64,000 nt of DNA, taken from Sabethes cyaneus (lineage: Eukaryota > Arthropoda > Insecta > Diptera > Culicidae). The notes under the pieces were generated by a model. It had not been told where the DNA came from, ran no database searches, and saw only the letters and a program-made list of their open reading frames with translations. The position numbers and the translations under genes are program-made. The first letter of the stretch is position 1. Every line of letters starts with the position of its first letter. Positions 10,269-20,729 of the stretch are shown in pieces. The stretch spans positions 144,814,043-144,878,042 of the forward strand of contig NC_071353.1 in NCBI RefSeq assembly GCF_943734655.1. The letters run 5' to 3'.

Positions 10269-10738
10269 GACGTAGGACTACGTCTTTCTTTACTATACTG
10301 GGACTGGGTAGCACTTTGTGAAAACGAAAATAGAAGTGTAACGTTTGAATGAAAGATTTCAAATGCTAATAACTACTAAACTACTGAACGAAACTGAACA
10401 ATTTATATGTCGTTGGATAGATAAAATGACCAGCAATTTTTACGGGGTAAGAGAGCAATTTTAAGAGGGGTGTAAGAGGGGGGGACTCCTATACAAATGA
10501 AACTCAAATTTCCTCAAAACTCTAGAACTAATCAAGCAAATGGAACCAAATTTGGAATGTAGGGGATTCAGAAGGCAAGAATTTTTTCTATGGTAAATTA
10601 AGACCCCTCCCCAATTTAGGAGGGAGAAGGCCGATACAAATTTCCTCATAACTCGAAAACTATTCGAGCAAAAGGAACCAAAATTGGCTTGTGAGGGTTT
10701 TTGGAGGTAAGATGTTTTTCTATGGTGTACAAGCATAT
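10269..10738. repeat. Dispersed repeat with internal duplication
   Basis: Two imperfect roughly 120-bp units share ATACAAAT-AAATTTCCTCA-AACTC, AAGGAACCAAAATT and TTTTTCTATGGT. The segment separates two LINE fragments and begins with the palindrome GACGTAGGACTACGTC (10269-10284). No coding potential. Confidence 0.55.
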
Positions 10739-12785
10739 AGCAAGCACACAGTCGTACATTCTAGAATTGCTTGTATTTCAGCTTGGAATACAGTTGGCCA
10801 TCTGCCCATAGAAATTGACATGTCTATTCCTGGGCCAGTGACTCCTGCTCCCACTTGATTGTCCATTTTTGAACCATCTGTATAGAAAACTGTCGAGCCT
10901 GGACGAATATCGGGACCACCATCTTCCCAGGAATCACGTCTAGGCTCAAATACACGAAATATTCGGTTGAAGTTGTATTTTTTCTCCATCCAATCTTCAT
11001 TACTGGTTACAAGAGGATTTATACTAATAGTTTTTAGAATACTGAGATGACCTGTTAAGTCCCCTTCAAAAAGGTTCTTTGATCTTTTGATCCTCAGAGC
11101 ACTTTTTTCAGCTTCTAATTGTATAAACTGATGCAATGGAAGTATATAAAGTAAAGCATCCAATGCCTTCGATGGTGTTCTTCTCATTGCACCTGTTATT
11201 GAGAGAGTGGCTAGCCTTTGAAGTCTTTCCAGCTTTTTTTTGGGTAGCTTTCTCTTTCGTTTTTGGCCACCAGACTAACGAGGCATAGGTAATCCTGGGT
11301 CTAACAATTGCCGAATAGATCCAATGGATCATCTTCGGTTTCAGTCCCCATTGCTTACCAAAAGTTCTGTTACATATCCATAGATCATTTGTAGCTTTGT
11401 ATACTGCTTGCTCTAGATGTGTGTTCCAATTGAGTTTTCTGTCAAGAAATACTCCAAGATATTTGACAGTGTCTGAAAGTTTTAAAAGTGTTCCTTTCAA
11501 TCTGATGTTGTTTAATGTAAATTTTTTTCTTCTCGTAAATGGTATGATAGTAGTTTTATTGGCATTTATGCTGAGGCTCTGCCTATCACACCATGTTGAA
11601 ATCAAATTCAAAACCATTTGCATTCGGTCAGCGATAATAGAATCAAATTTTCCTCGAACAATTATGACTATATCATCTGCGAAGCCAATTATTTCAAAGC
11701 CTGGCGCCGTCAACTTTTGAAGAAGATCATCAACTATTAAAGACCACAATAGAGGTGATATTACGCCTCCTTGTGGGCAATCTTTTACTGCTCTAATGTT
11801 TATAGATGAGCTTCCAAGGCTTGCTGATATCTCCCTTTTTGATAGCATTTCGCTAATCCAGTCGATAATTGATATATCGAAACCTCATTTCGTCATAGCC
11901 GTAATCATTGAATTAAGAGATGAATTATCAAATGCGCCTTCTATGTCTAGGAAGGCACCTAGTGAAATTTCTTTCGCTTCAAAAGACTTTTCTAGTTTTT
12001 TTTACAACAGTTTGTACTGCTGTTATCGAAGATTTGCCTTCTGCAAATTGATATTTGCTCAAAGGATCTTGAGCTAAATATGACGACTTTATATGGTCAT
12101 CAATTATTTTTTCCATTGTTTTTAACACAACAGAGGATAAACTTATCGGCCTGAAGGATTTTGGTGAAGTTTTATCCTTCTTATTAGCCTTCGGAATGAA
12201 CGTGACCCGTACTTGTCGCCATGCTGCTGGTATATGGCCTAGTATCAGGCTTGTTTGAAAAAGGTTTGTTAGAATAGGTGTCAAAAAGGCCTTGCCCTTC
12301 TGCAGTAGTACAGGAAGAATTCCATCCCTACCCGGTGATTTCTAGGGTTCAAAAGTGTCAAAGGCCCATTCAACTTTGCTTCTCGGCCAAAGTACAAGCA
12401 TCATTCCTGTTTCTATCTAACCCAGTCATTTCGTTCGCTATTTCGTGAATGTCTGTCCTGATTTCAAGATTTACAGTTCTCAATGCCGGTGCACTTTGGT
12501 CTCCGCATGTATTAATGATTGAACAGGGAAAATGTGTTCTCATCATTAATTCTAATGTTTCCTTAGTTGAGTTAGTAAAAGAGTCGTCCTCTTTTTTCAA
12601 TGTACCTAACCCATTAGAATGATCTTTAGCGAAGATTTTCTGCAATCTAGCGGTTGCTGGAGTATTTTCAATGTTTTCACATGTGTGCCTCCAGTGAATC
12701 CTCTTTGATCTTCGTATTTCCCTATTATAGGCAGTGAGAGTTTGTTTATACTCCTCCCACTGTTGTGTTCGTTTAGCCCGGTTAT
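10739..12785 (-). pseudogene. LOA/R1-group LINE ORF2, broken copy
   Basis: Minus-strand reverse transcriptase closely related to the copy ending at 61357. It keeps SFRPISLSS, GCPQGGVISPL-like (here DCPQGG), FADDIVIIV and the RNase H start FYTDGSKMD. It is broken into several frames: an extra T run near 11229-11238, extra T near 11996-12004, loss of bases around 12040-12050 (the intact copy has an additional YQ- region) and further indels near 12340-12390. The 3' portion after about residue 640 of the intact frame (rest of RNase H and the Cys/His motif) is missing; homology ends at about 10739. Sequence 5' of the intact copy's visible part continues to about 12785. Dead element. Confidence 0.9.
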
Positions 12786-13160
12786 CCTACTTTGCTGTCA
12801 CGTTCTGGGTTTCTTTTTCGTTTTATCCCTTTTGTCTTCTATTTTAATTTTTTTTTCTTGCTATTTCATTTTATTTTTGTCCCGTGTTGCCTCTTATTCT
12901 GTTCATTTTATCGTCAATTTCTTTGTTTTCATTATGATTCTACCTTATTTTTGCCATTTTTCTTCTTTTCTCTTTCGTTTTTGTCTTTTCCAATCCAGTC
13001 TCCTTGCGTATTGCCACCTTCTCTCTTTTTTCCTTGTACTTTTTTGTTCCGTTTTCGCTGCCATTCTGTCACGGTTTTTCTTTCGTTTCTTTGTGATAGT
13101 TTTTATACTTTTTATTCTTGTCTCTCGCGCGTTTTTCTTCTTTTTCTAACCCATTTGTTT
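12786..13160. repeat. Polypyrimidine low-complexity tract
   Basis: T/C-rich sequence with TTTTTTTCTTGC, TTTTCTTC and CCATTTTTC words, similar in style to 7330-7930. The two overlapping 130-codon frames are Phe/Ser/Leu repeat translations. Confidence 0.75.
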
Positions 13161-13709
13161 CGAGTTAAAACTCAGGAACAACAAAACATGTGAATATGAA
13201 AAATTTATCACTAAAAGATTAGAAAGAATATTCCACCATCACTTAACTTAAATACGAACTTAATAATGAGTAGGGTAACCAACGTATTTTGGCCCTATCA
13301 GCAGCTGTACATAATTTGGACACGTACAGCAATATCAAATGGAAAAGTACAAATTATATATAGCTGTTGATGGGGTCCAAATTAGGTTGGTTACTGTTAT
13401 TTTCGTCGAAACGGGACCGCTACTGACTGACGGGGTCTTCAACTATTCGAGCTTTTGTACTTGATTAGTTGAAAATTGTTAAAAAATGTGAATTGAACTT
13501 TTAGTACCTCGAAACAGTGGGGACCCCTCGTTCGCCAAGGGGACTGACAGTTTTAAAAAAAGTTAAATTTGGCGCAAACCGCGAGATCTACACGCTTAAA
13601 AAAGCACGGAAGTCGGCAAAATTTTGCCAAGATTTGGACAGCCGAGCGTTCGGTAAAATTTTTTATGATACCAAACGTTAGTAAAGATCCGTAAATCCGT
13701 TAAGTGTGT
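13161..13709. other. No gene; dispersed repeat at left end
   Basis: 13168-13255 resembles 1883-2040. The remainder is unassigned and ends at the TSD of the LTR element. Confidence 0.45.
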
Positions 13710-13714
13710 ATATC

Positions 13715-13995
13715 TGTGGGGACTGAGTACCCCTGAGACAAAATATTACATTGCGTTGCTCCAGTATCAGAGAATACATCACGCGATACACTCTCTTGGT
13801 AGTGCTACACTGTGCTTCCGCCGTGTAGACAGCGTGATCGGTTCGGTACGCCATCGTGTCGACTATAATCGGCATATTCCGCAGTCCAACCGCGTTGATA
13901 GTGCTGGTTGCTGCCGACCACACTCGATGGCTGGCAGTCGGTCGAATAGGCAAGACTTGGGCGATTCTTAGTGACGTGAAACTAGGTTTTGCACA
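13715..13995 (+). repeat. 5' LTR
   Basis: 281 bp, TG...CA ends; matches 17236-17516. Frames inside it are identical in both LTRs and are not genes. Confidence 0.9.
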
Positions 13996-13996
13996 A

Positions 13997-14014
13997 TGGC
14001 GACAGTGATAGGAC
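13997..14014 (+). promoter_or_regulatory. Primer-binding site candidate
   Basis: TGGCGACAGTGATAGGAC starts one base after the 5' LTR with TGG, the complement of a tRNA CCA end. The priming tRNA was not identified. Confidence 0.65.
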
Positions 14015-15034
14015 AGTTTCTACTGTAACAGAATCCAAGAAAATTGTTTTTTTCCTGTTATCTGTATGAGAATCGCCCAAGAAATCATGCATCTCGCGAG
14101 TGCAACGCGAAAAATAGTGCTTTGACGATGAAGTGAAAAAAATTATTTTTTTCACTGCTATTAAAAAAATGGACGATAAGAAAAGTGTATGCCGTATGTC
14201 GTTTCTCGTCGTCAGTCCATGTGCTTATCGCTATTTCCGTATGTGACAGCAATGTGAAAGATCGCAGAGAGGGTGAATAGTTACTGTTCGCTGACCTTCG
14301 TCAGCGTGCTTTTTGCAGCGCCGCGGGTAAACGACCAGGAATAAAGTGTTCTATTGATCACCGTCGGTCGCTTATTGTTTTCTCTGACCCGCGCATTACG
14401 AACTTCAAACGATAAAATATGACAATAGGTGTACTGCGTTTGCAGGTGAGTCTTTTACTTGTATTGTTTCAGCGGTTGGGACGGGAACAATATTGCATAG
14501 TTTAAAGACACTAGATTTTTTTTTCAAATGATTGAATTATGTTTAAGGGGCGGCAGAAGTGGACGGGATGTATTTATCGGCTGTATTGGTGGTGTATGGT
14601 CAAAACAAGTGTCCTTAATTAGAGACTGACTAAGTGGGCTGCTTATTACGCTGAGAACGAGGCTGTGATCAGACACCTCGAGTTTCGCAAACGCGGTATG
14701 CTGCATAATTGGCATTGGCATTTTGCATAATAGCATTCATGTGTTGCACTTCACAAATATTGGCCTGAGTTTGTGTTTTGGAATAAACAAAATGAATAAT
14801 AACGGTTCAGCGTATTGCTTTGAGCTTTCAGATTTTTTTTTACCACGTTTTATTATGCCGGAAAGGGTCAGAGGGGTTTATTAAATAAGTGAATTTGAAG
14901 AGTATAATCATTTTTTTTTGTCGCGTTAAAAATAGGGCTTTGTGATGTTTGAAATATTTTGTATTAAAGACTTATTTCAGAAGAGTTGACTTGTATGATG
15001 AAAGAAAACTTAGACACGACCTCATATGCATGAA
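14015..15034. other. LTR-element leader, non-coding
   Basis: Interior of the LTR element upstream of the satellite. No frame of gag type. It possibly carries packaging and leader functions, but nothing specific can be read. Confidence 0.45.
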
Positions 15035-16350
15035 ATGGTTCGATACAACCATTGGTTAATAAAATGGTTTTATTTGGTCATGAATCAAATGGTTTAGTAA
15101 GACCATCATATATTAAATGACTCGGTACGATCATTACTAGATGGAGCATTTGGTTCGGTACGACCATTGATAAGAAAAGTGATTCGCTACAATCATTATT
15201 GAGTGAAGTATATGGCTCGGTACGACCATAGATGAATGCAATGGTTCGGTACGACCATTGGTAATTAAGATATTTCTATATGGTCATAAATTGAATGGTT
15301 CGGTACGACCATTAATAAGAAAAATTATTCGGTACAATCATTATTGAGTGAAATATATGGCTCGGTACGACCATAGATGAATGAAATGACCATTGGTAAT
15401 TAGGATGTTTCTATATGGTCATAAATTGAATGGTTCGGTACGACCATTATAAATAAAATGATTCGGTACGATCATTACTAGATGAAGTATATGGTTCGGT
15501 ACGACCATTGATAAGAAAAGTGATTCGGTACAATCATTATTGAGTGAAGTATATGGCTCGGTACGACCATAGATGAATGAAATGACCATTAAGATGTAAT
15601 TAAGATGTTTCTATATGGTCATAAATTGAATGGTTCGGTACGACCATTATAAATAAAATGATTCGGTACGATCATTACTAGATGAAGTATATGGTTCGGT
15701 ACGACCATTGATAAGAAAAGTGATTCGGTACAATCATTATTGAGTGAAGTATATGGCTCGGTACGACCATAGATGAATGAAACGGTTCGGTACGACCATT
15801 GGTAGTTAATATGTTTCTATATGGTCATAAATTGAATGGTTCGGTGCGACCATTATAAATTAAATGATTCGGTACGATCATTACTAGATGAAGTATATGG
15901 TCCGGTACGACCATTGATAAGAAAAGTGATTCAGTACAATCATTGCTGAATGAAGTATATGGTTCGGTACGACCATTGATAAGAAAAAAAAATATTTGGT
16001 ACAGTTATTATTGAGTGAAGTATATGTTTCGGTACGACCATAGATGAATGAAATGGTTCGGTACGACCATACCAAATTAAATGATTCGGTACGCTCATTA
16101 CTAGATGAAGTATATGGTTCGGTACGACCATTGATAAGAAAAATGTTTCAGTACAATTATTATTGAATGAAGTATTGGTTCGGTACGACCAAAGATGAAT
16201 GAGATGGTTCGGTATGAACATAGGTTTTGTTTGGGCATTCGGTACGACCATCAAAAATTGAACGATTCGGTACGATCATTATTGGACGAAATACACATTT
16301 CGGTACGACCATAGAGAAATGAATAGACATGGGTCAGCACAACCATAGAT
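15035..16350. repeat. Hairpin satellite inside the LTR element
   Basis: About 40 units of 28-33 bp centred on ATGGTTCGGTACGACCAT and ATGATTCGGTACGATCAT. The arms are complementary (ATGGT with ACCAT, ATGAT with ATCAT) around a conserved TCGGTACG. When the left arm changes G to A the right arm changes C to T. A higher-order period of about 200 bp is visible, for example unit starts at 15491, 15691 and 15897. Long minus-strand frames here are repeat translations. Confidence 0.9.
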
Positions 16351-16562
16351 GAAGTGGCTCGATGTGACCATTGATAAGCAGTGTTTCTGCACGATCGCGA
16401 TCCTGGCCATTGTTCAGTGTGAAGGTCCTTCATTGTGTACAGAGGCAAGGATACTACAATGGCAGAAGCAGCAATGTGGTTGAGTGCTTTTTATTATGAA
16501 CAGAATTGAACTATTTTTTCCCTTCTCTAGCATTATAGTATTTCGTGCGTTAGAAGGCGGAT

Positions 16563-17009
16563 ATGTACGGGCCGTCATTGACGTCGATGATGCCTAACAT
16601 GGTAGAGACTCCTCATAGGAAGATTTTACTGTATTTACTAAACCAAAAAAGATTTATAAGAATCTTGGTAGGACAAATGCAACAGCCTCGTCTCGCAAAA
16701 ATGCCAAAGAAATGCCAATTCTGCGGGTCTAAAAGAAGTGAAAATTGCGCAAACAAAAATTTGCTTGGCGGTCGAAATAGGATGGAAAGAGTACTTTTCG
16801 CATTACCGAAAAGGCAAGAACAGCAGTTGCGTGAAGTCAAGATTCGTCCGTGGTTTACCTCACAAGTCGATCAATCTCCAAAGCCAGAAGACTTGGAATC
16901 TTGTGGTTTCTCTCAGACAAAGACTGTTAATATGGATGGAATACGCTGGGACACCCAGTCGTTCATACAGGGGATACCTACCAAGTTCAAAATTGCTGTA
17001 GATTTGTAA
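16563..17009 (+). CDS. Hypothetical 148-codon frame inside LTR element
   Basis: An open frame between the satellite and the 3' LTR. It encodes a basic protein with a CQFCGSKRSENCANK cysteine-rich stretch at about 51-65. I recognise no family. The position would suit a degraded gag/pol remnant or captured host sequence. Overlapping frames are also open, so coding status is doubtful. Confidence 0.3.
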   Translation: MYGPSLTSMMPNMVETPHRKILLYLLNQKRFIRILVGQMQQPRLAKMPKKCQFCGSKRSENCANKNLLGGRNRMERVLFALPKRQEQQLREVKIRPWFTSQVDQSPKPEDLESCGFSQTKTVNMDGIRWDTQSFIQGIPTKFKIAVDL

Positions 17010-17222
17010 TAATGCCCGTGTTGGTAACCGTATCAAACTCTCTTCTTTGAATAGCATGATCAATCAGCCACTACAATAAGTTTGTAGCAGTACAACAAAG
17101 GTGATGATCTGATTCACTGGATTCTTAAGAAGAGGAGAATCCCAAACTCAGAATTTCTTTTGCTTGGCAGATGCAGATGTTGAATATATTAACAAGTTTT
17201 TTTTATCAAATTTTATCTTGTG

Positions 17223-17235
17223 AGAAGAGGAGAGA
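17223..17235 (+). promoter_or_regulatory. Polypurine tract
   Basis: AGAAGAGGAGAGA lies immediately before the 3' LTR, the expected site for plus-strand priming. Confidence 0.75.
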
Positions 17236-17516
17236 TGTGGGGACTGAGTACCCCTGAGACAAAATATTACATTGCGTTGCTCCAGTATCAGAGAATACAT
17301 CACGCGATACACTCTCTTGGTAGTGCTACACTGTGCTTCCGCCGTGTAGACAGCGTGATCGGTTCGGTACGCCATCGTGTCGACTATAATCGGCATATTC
17401 CGCAGTCCAACCGCGTTGATAGTGCTGGTTGCTGCCGACCACACTCGATGGCTGGCAGTCGGTCGAATAGGCAAGACTTGGGCGATTCTTAGTGACGTGA
17501 AACTAGGTTTTGCACA
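17236..17516 (+). repeat. 3' LTR
   Basis: 281-bp copy of the 5' LTR, followed by the TSD ATATC (17517-17521). Confidence 0.9.
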
Positions 17517-17649
17517 ATATCATCTGATATTTCCTAAATTATGTAAGGTAATCATTAACAAATGACATAGCTCCGTAAAGAACGGAGCTTTCAAATGGAG
17601 TAAAAAATTTTTGGCGATCATCGTGTATGTGGTCGTCTTATACAGATAC

Positions 17650-18150
17650 AGATTTTCATTTTTAAGACCACTATTGGAAAGAGTTTGAATTTTATTGCCA
17701 AAAGTTTTGAAATAACTACGACCAAAGTCGGTTGCAGAATGAAATTATGGACATTTTTCATTCTAAACTCTTTTATACTTTTTAATCACTTCATAATTTA
17801 ATGAGTAAATTGGAGGCTTTTGTTAAAAATTATTACTCATTTTTACTTGATTAGGGTTTTAAGTATCGAAACTGAACAAAATCCAATTAAAGGATAAATT
17901 TATTCGGTGAAATATTACCCAAAAGTAATCACACAACTCTCGGTCGATGCTGCACTATCAACTTTCTACTCTCTATTCTCTACTCTTTAGTCCCTACTCT
18001 CTATTCTCTACTCTTTACTCTTTAGTCTCTACTCTTTAGTATTTACTCTTTACTCTCTACGCTTAACTCGTTAGTCTTTAGTCTCTACTCTCAACTCTTT
18101 TCTCTTTATTCTGTACTTTTTACTCTTTACCTTTCACACTCTACTATCTA
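17650..18150. repeat. Dispersed repeat module, copy 3, with degenerate array
   Basis: 17650-17965 matches the modules at 8020 and 3255. It runs into a degraded array of CTACTCT, CTTTACTCT and CTTTAGTCT units (about 17955-18150), the decayed counterpart of the regular minisatellite at 8391. Confidence 0.75.
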
Positions 18151-18159
18151 CTGTTTTTA

Positions 18160-18540
18160 TCATACTGCATTATTTTTGTACATTTTCTGTTCTATTTTTG
18201 TACCATTTCTGTCCCATTTTGTCTCAGTTTTGCCCAATTTTTTGCCATTTTTGCACCATTTTTTGCCCGTTTTGTAACATTTTTGAACCAATTTGTACTG
18301 TTTCTGTGCCGTTTTTGACTCTACTCGACCCTATTTGTACCATTTCGGTAGCATTTACATTGGTTTTCTAACATATTTCTGTCTAATTTCTATCCCTCAT
18401 TGTCCCATTCTGGCTTCATCTTTATACCACTTTTACACCATTTTTTTTAATTGATTAAAGAGATTTTAAACTTTTGCACCATGTTTGCAGATTCTTTGTC
18501 CCATTTTATCTTTTTTGTTTCATTTTCATTTCTAGCTGGG
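18160..18540. repeat. TTTTTGTACCATTTT-type array, second copy
   Basis: Begins CATACTGCATTATTTTTGTA as at about 8798 and continues with CCATTTTTG and GTCCCATTTTG words. Same dispersed unit. Confidence 0.65.
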
Positions 18541-18840
18541 CAATTACCGGGCTAGCGCAATGATCCAATACTCGAACATATGACTAGTCAAACCAGCAGC
18601 GTACCTCGAAGCAAATTGGGCAGTTACATTCTGTACCATCTTTGTCCAATTTTAACCCTTTATTGTCCCATTTTGGTCTCATATTTTTACCACTTTTACA
18701 TCATGTTTGTAAGCATTTAGTCGTGGGTATAAACGTCTTAGAGTGTAGGACAATTGCGGAGCAATTGGAATGATCCTTCTGACTTCTGAAACAACACCAA
18801 GCCGTGTTTCGAACATACGACGACTGGTTTGTTCGACTAG
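18541..18840 (-). repeat. tRNA-like SINE remnants
   Basis: Two degenerate segments (about 18540-18630 and 18735-18840) carry complements of a B-box-like word (TTTCGAACATACGACGACTGG and ACTCGAACATATGACTAG) like the SINEs at 25258-25545 and 49260. Fragmentary. Confidence 0.45.
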
Positions 18841-19160
18841 CAACGTCCCATTTTTGCACCATTTCAGTTGTATTTTATTACATGTTTTCTATATTTTTGT
18901 TGTATCATTCCGGTCGCATATTACTTTCAATTTCGTCTTACTTTTCATTCATTCTTGACCCCTATTTGTCTAATTTTAATCGTCTTTTTATCTCATTTGT
19001 ATCACAGTAGTCAGTTTAAATCTATTTATTACATTTGTACATTTTGCTACCATGTTTGTGCATTTGCTGTCCCATTTTTGTCTAATTTTTATCCTTTCTG
19101 TCCCATTTTGGTCTCATCTTGTACTCATTTTAGTACATTTGTTATACCATTTTTAATATT
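18841..19160. repeat. Degenerate CCATTTTTGT array
   Basis: Loose repeats of CCCATTTTTG and TCTAATTTT. Overlapping Phe/Ser/Leu-rich frames are artefacts. Confidence 0.6.
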
Positions 19161-19340
19161 TTTTTGAAACAATGGTTCTACAATTGATGGAGGGACAGTA
19201 GGGGAAAGTGATAAAAAAAATTTGGGAATAGAGGGAAAAGAGTGGAAGAGCAGGGGGTAATAGGTAGCTACGCTTAACAAGTTGTCGTTGTGACTCCTAT
19301 CTTTTGTCCAGTGCTGGAAGGTTCGACCCATGCACCTTTC
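19161..19340. repeat. SINE-like dispersed repeat
   Basis: GTAGCTACG-TTAACAAGT and GTCGTTGTGACTCCTA are found as complements at 32575-32760 and 41155-41330. GGTTCGACCC resembles a Pol III B box. Orientation unclear. Confidence 0.5.
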
Positions 19341-20095
19341 AACATTGGAGCATTGGATTTGAATTTTCCACTTTTTTGGATAAATTGAGCATCTCAGAGT
19401 TATAGCTTTTTACCGAAATTATAAAAGGATTCCACGTTTGTTTTGCTATTTTGCTCCATCCGGCGAGTACACATTTGCACATTTTTTAACAGTTTTTTCT
19501 ATAAAATTTCCAAAATAAAAAAAACTTGCTTATAATTTTATTAGTAAAGATTATTTCTATGGTGCTTCTTCTATGAACTACGAACTAGGACGTAACCGCA
19601 GCGTAACCGTCAATTGCAAATTGTCACCTATCAATGAAGCAATAAAAAATTGGTTTCCAAGTGAACTGCGCCGCTTCGCTTCAAAACAGGCTCCAATCTG
19701 CGTCGGTGGAGCAGGTACATCATGACAGTAGCTTTTAAAGTTTAAATTGTACTTTTCTTTCAAATTTTTAGTAGGAGCGTAAAACTTCGAATGCGAATGG
19801 TATGGTATGAAAAATCTAGTCATTAACAAATCGTGCCTGACTTTCAATCGCCGTCAACTGAAACAATCATCACTTTCAATTAAAGCTTGTTTGAATAGTT
19901 CTATTCAACAAAGAAAACAAGTCGCTTCATGTGTAAAGCGAAGGACAGTCAGAATCAGTTTCATTTATATGTTCCGATAATATCGGACTACGAGTTCCTA
20001 AAGTAAGATATGTTCGAAAATTAAAATAAATTGATGAACGATGAATGACTGAAAAATACATTTTTGTAGCCTTTTTCTAAATAATTTTTATTTTC
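19341..20095. other. No gene recognised
   Basis: AT-rich, no convincing frame. Confidence 0.35.
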
Positions 20096-20205
20096 GATGG
20101 ATGTCACATCTGTCTACACCCCCATAGGGGGGAATGTCACAACATGTCACAAAAGTGACACCCCCCCTCTCCCCCATAAGCCGTGGACGTCATTATTGAA
20201 TGGTC
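20096..20205. repeat. C-run/G-run dispersed element
   Basis: CCCCCATAGGGGGGAATGTC and CACCCCCCCTCTCCCCC lie beside GCCGTGGACGTCATTATTGA, resembling in inverse the GGGGCCATCC...CCACGTGGACA element at 42471. Probably ends of a dispersed DNA repeat. Confidence 0.4.
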
Positions 20206-20460
20206 CCTAGGCTTATTCGTTTTTCTAGGTCTGAGTTTGGGATTCCAACAAATCAAAAAAATGCGAGCGTCACGAAAAATGAAAGATTTTGAGCGCTAGT
20301 AGCTTAACGTTTATCCAATTAACTTTCAATATTTTTGCGCCAATCAATAGGAAAATCTACACTTTCACATCAATAACGAAAACTATTGATTTTAAAGTGC
20401 GCACCATAATGTGTCAAAAATAATTATAAAATTGAAGCAGAAATGTACTTTCAAATTTAG
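20206..20460. repeat. Upstream duplicated flank of copy B
   Basis: TTTGGGATTCCAACAAATCA, GCGAGCGTCACGAAAAATGA and GCGCACCATAATGTGTCAAA are shared with C and D. B lacks the roughly 370-bp and 650-bp insertions found in this flank in C and D. Confidence 0.8.
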
Positions 20461-20643
20461 GTAAAACCTATTCTACCTCCTTAACAGTAGATAGGTTTGT
20501 TTTTACCTTTTACCTAATTGACTTCTTCCGCGGTAGTGCCGAATCGATTAAAAAAATATTGTACCTCTAGTTGCAGGTAGAGTCCTTTACCTCCATTGGA
20601 CGCTTCCTATAAAATGGGTATTCTCACAGCTTCATCCATCAGT
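20461..20643 (+). promoter_or_regulatory. Core promoter and VBRGGTA cluster, copy B
   Basis: VBRGGTA matches: minus strand 20474-20480, 20562-20568 and 20588-20594; plus strand 20573-20579, with exact CAGGTAG at 20574-20580. TATAAAA at 20608-20614; initiator TCAGT at 20639-20643, 33 nt from TATA start to the A. The ATG follows about 89 nt later. Confidence 0.75.
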
Positions 20644-20729
20644 CAATTTCCAATCGGTAAAAGTGAATAGTTTGACTTAACTTTTCTTAAAATTTCAGAC
20701 TTGCTTATATACTTATAACAAACACGAAC

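Larger units (their letters stand above)
13715..17516 (+). mobile_element. Complete non-autonomous LTR retrotransposon
   Basis: Two 281-bp direct repeats begin TGTGGGG and end GCACA; I found no difference between them. They enclose 3,240 bp and are flanked by the 5-bp TSD ATATC at 13710-13714 and 17517-17521. A primer-binding-site candidate and a polypurine tract sit where expected. The interior has no gag, protease, reverse transcriptase or integrase frame; much of it is a hairpin satellite. Matching LTRs and a perfect TSD indicate recent insertion, mobilised in trans by an unknown partner. TSD length and TG...CA ends fit BEL/Pao or Ty3-type elements. Confidence 0.9.

Noticed and set aside
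13756..13971. Frames repeated identically near 13.7 and 17.2 kb
   Set aside because: They lie within the two LTRs and run in several directions; not genes.
15035..16350. Regular repeat with spacers suggesting a CRISPR array
   Set aside because: The spacers are themselves repeated with a roughly 200-bp higher-order period, the array lies inside an LTR element, and the genome is eukaryotic.
20658..20699. Possible 5' UTR intron (GTAAAAG...TTTCAG) before the copy B start
   Set aside because: Only 42 bp, below usual insect intron length, and the GT is GA in copy A.
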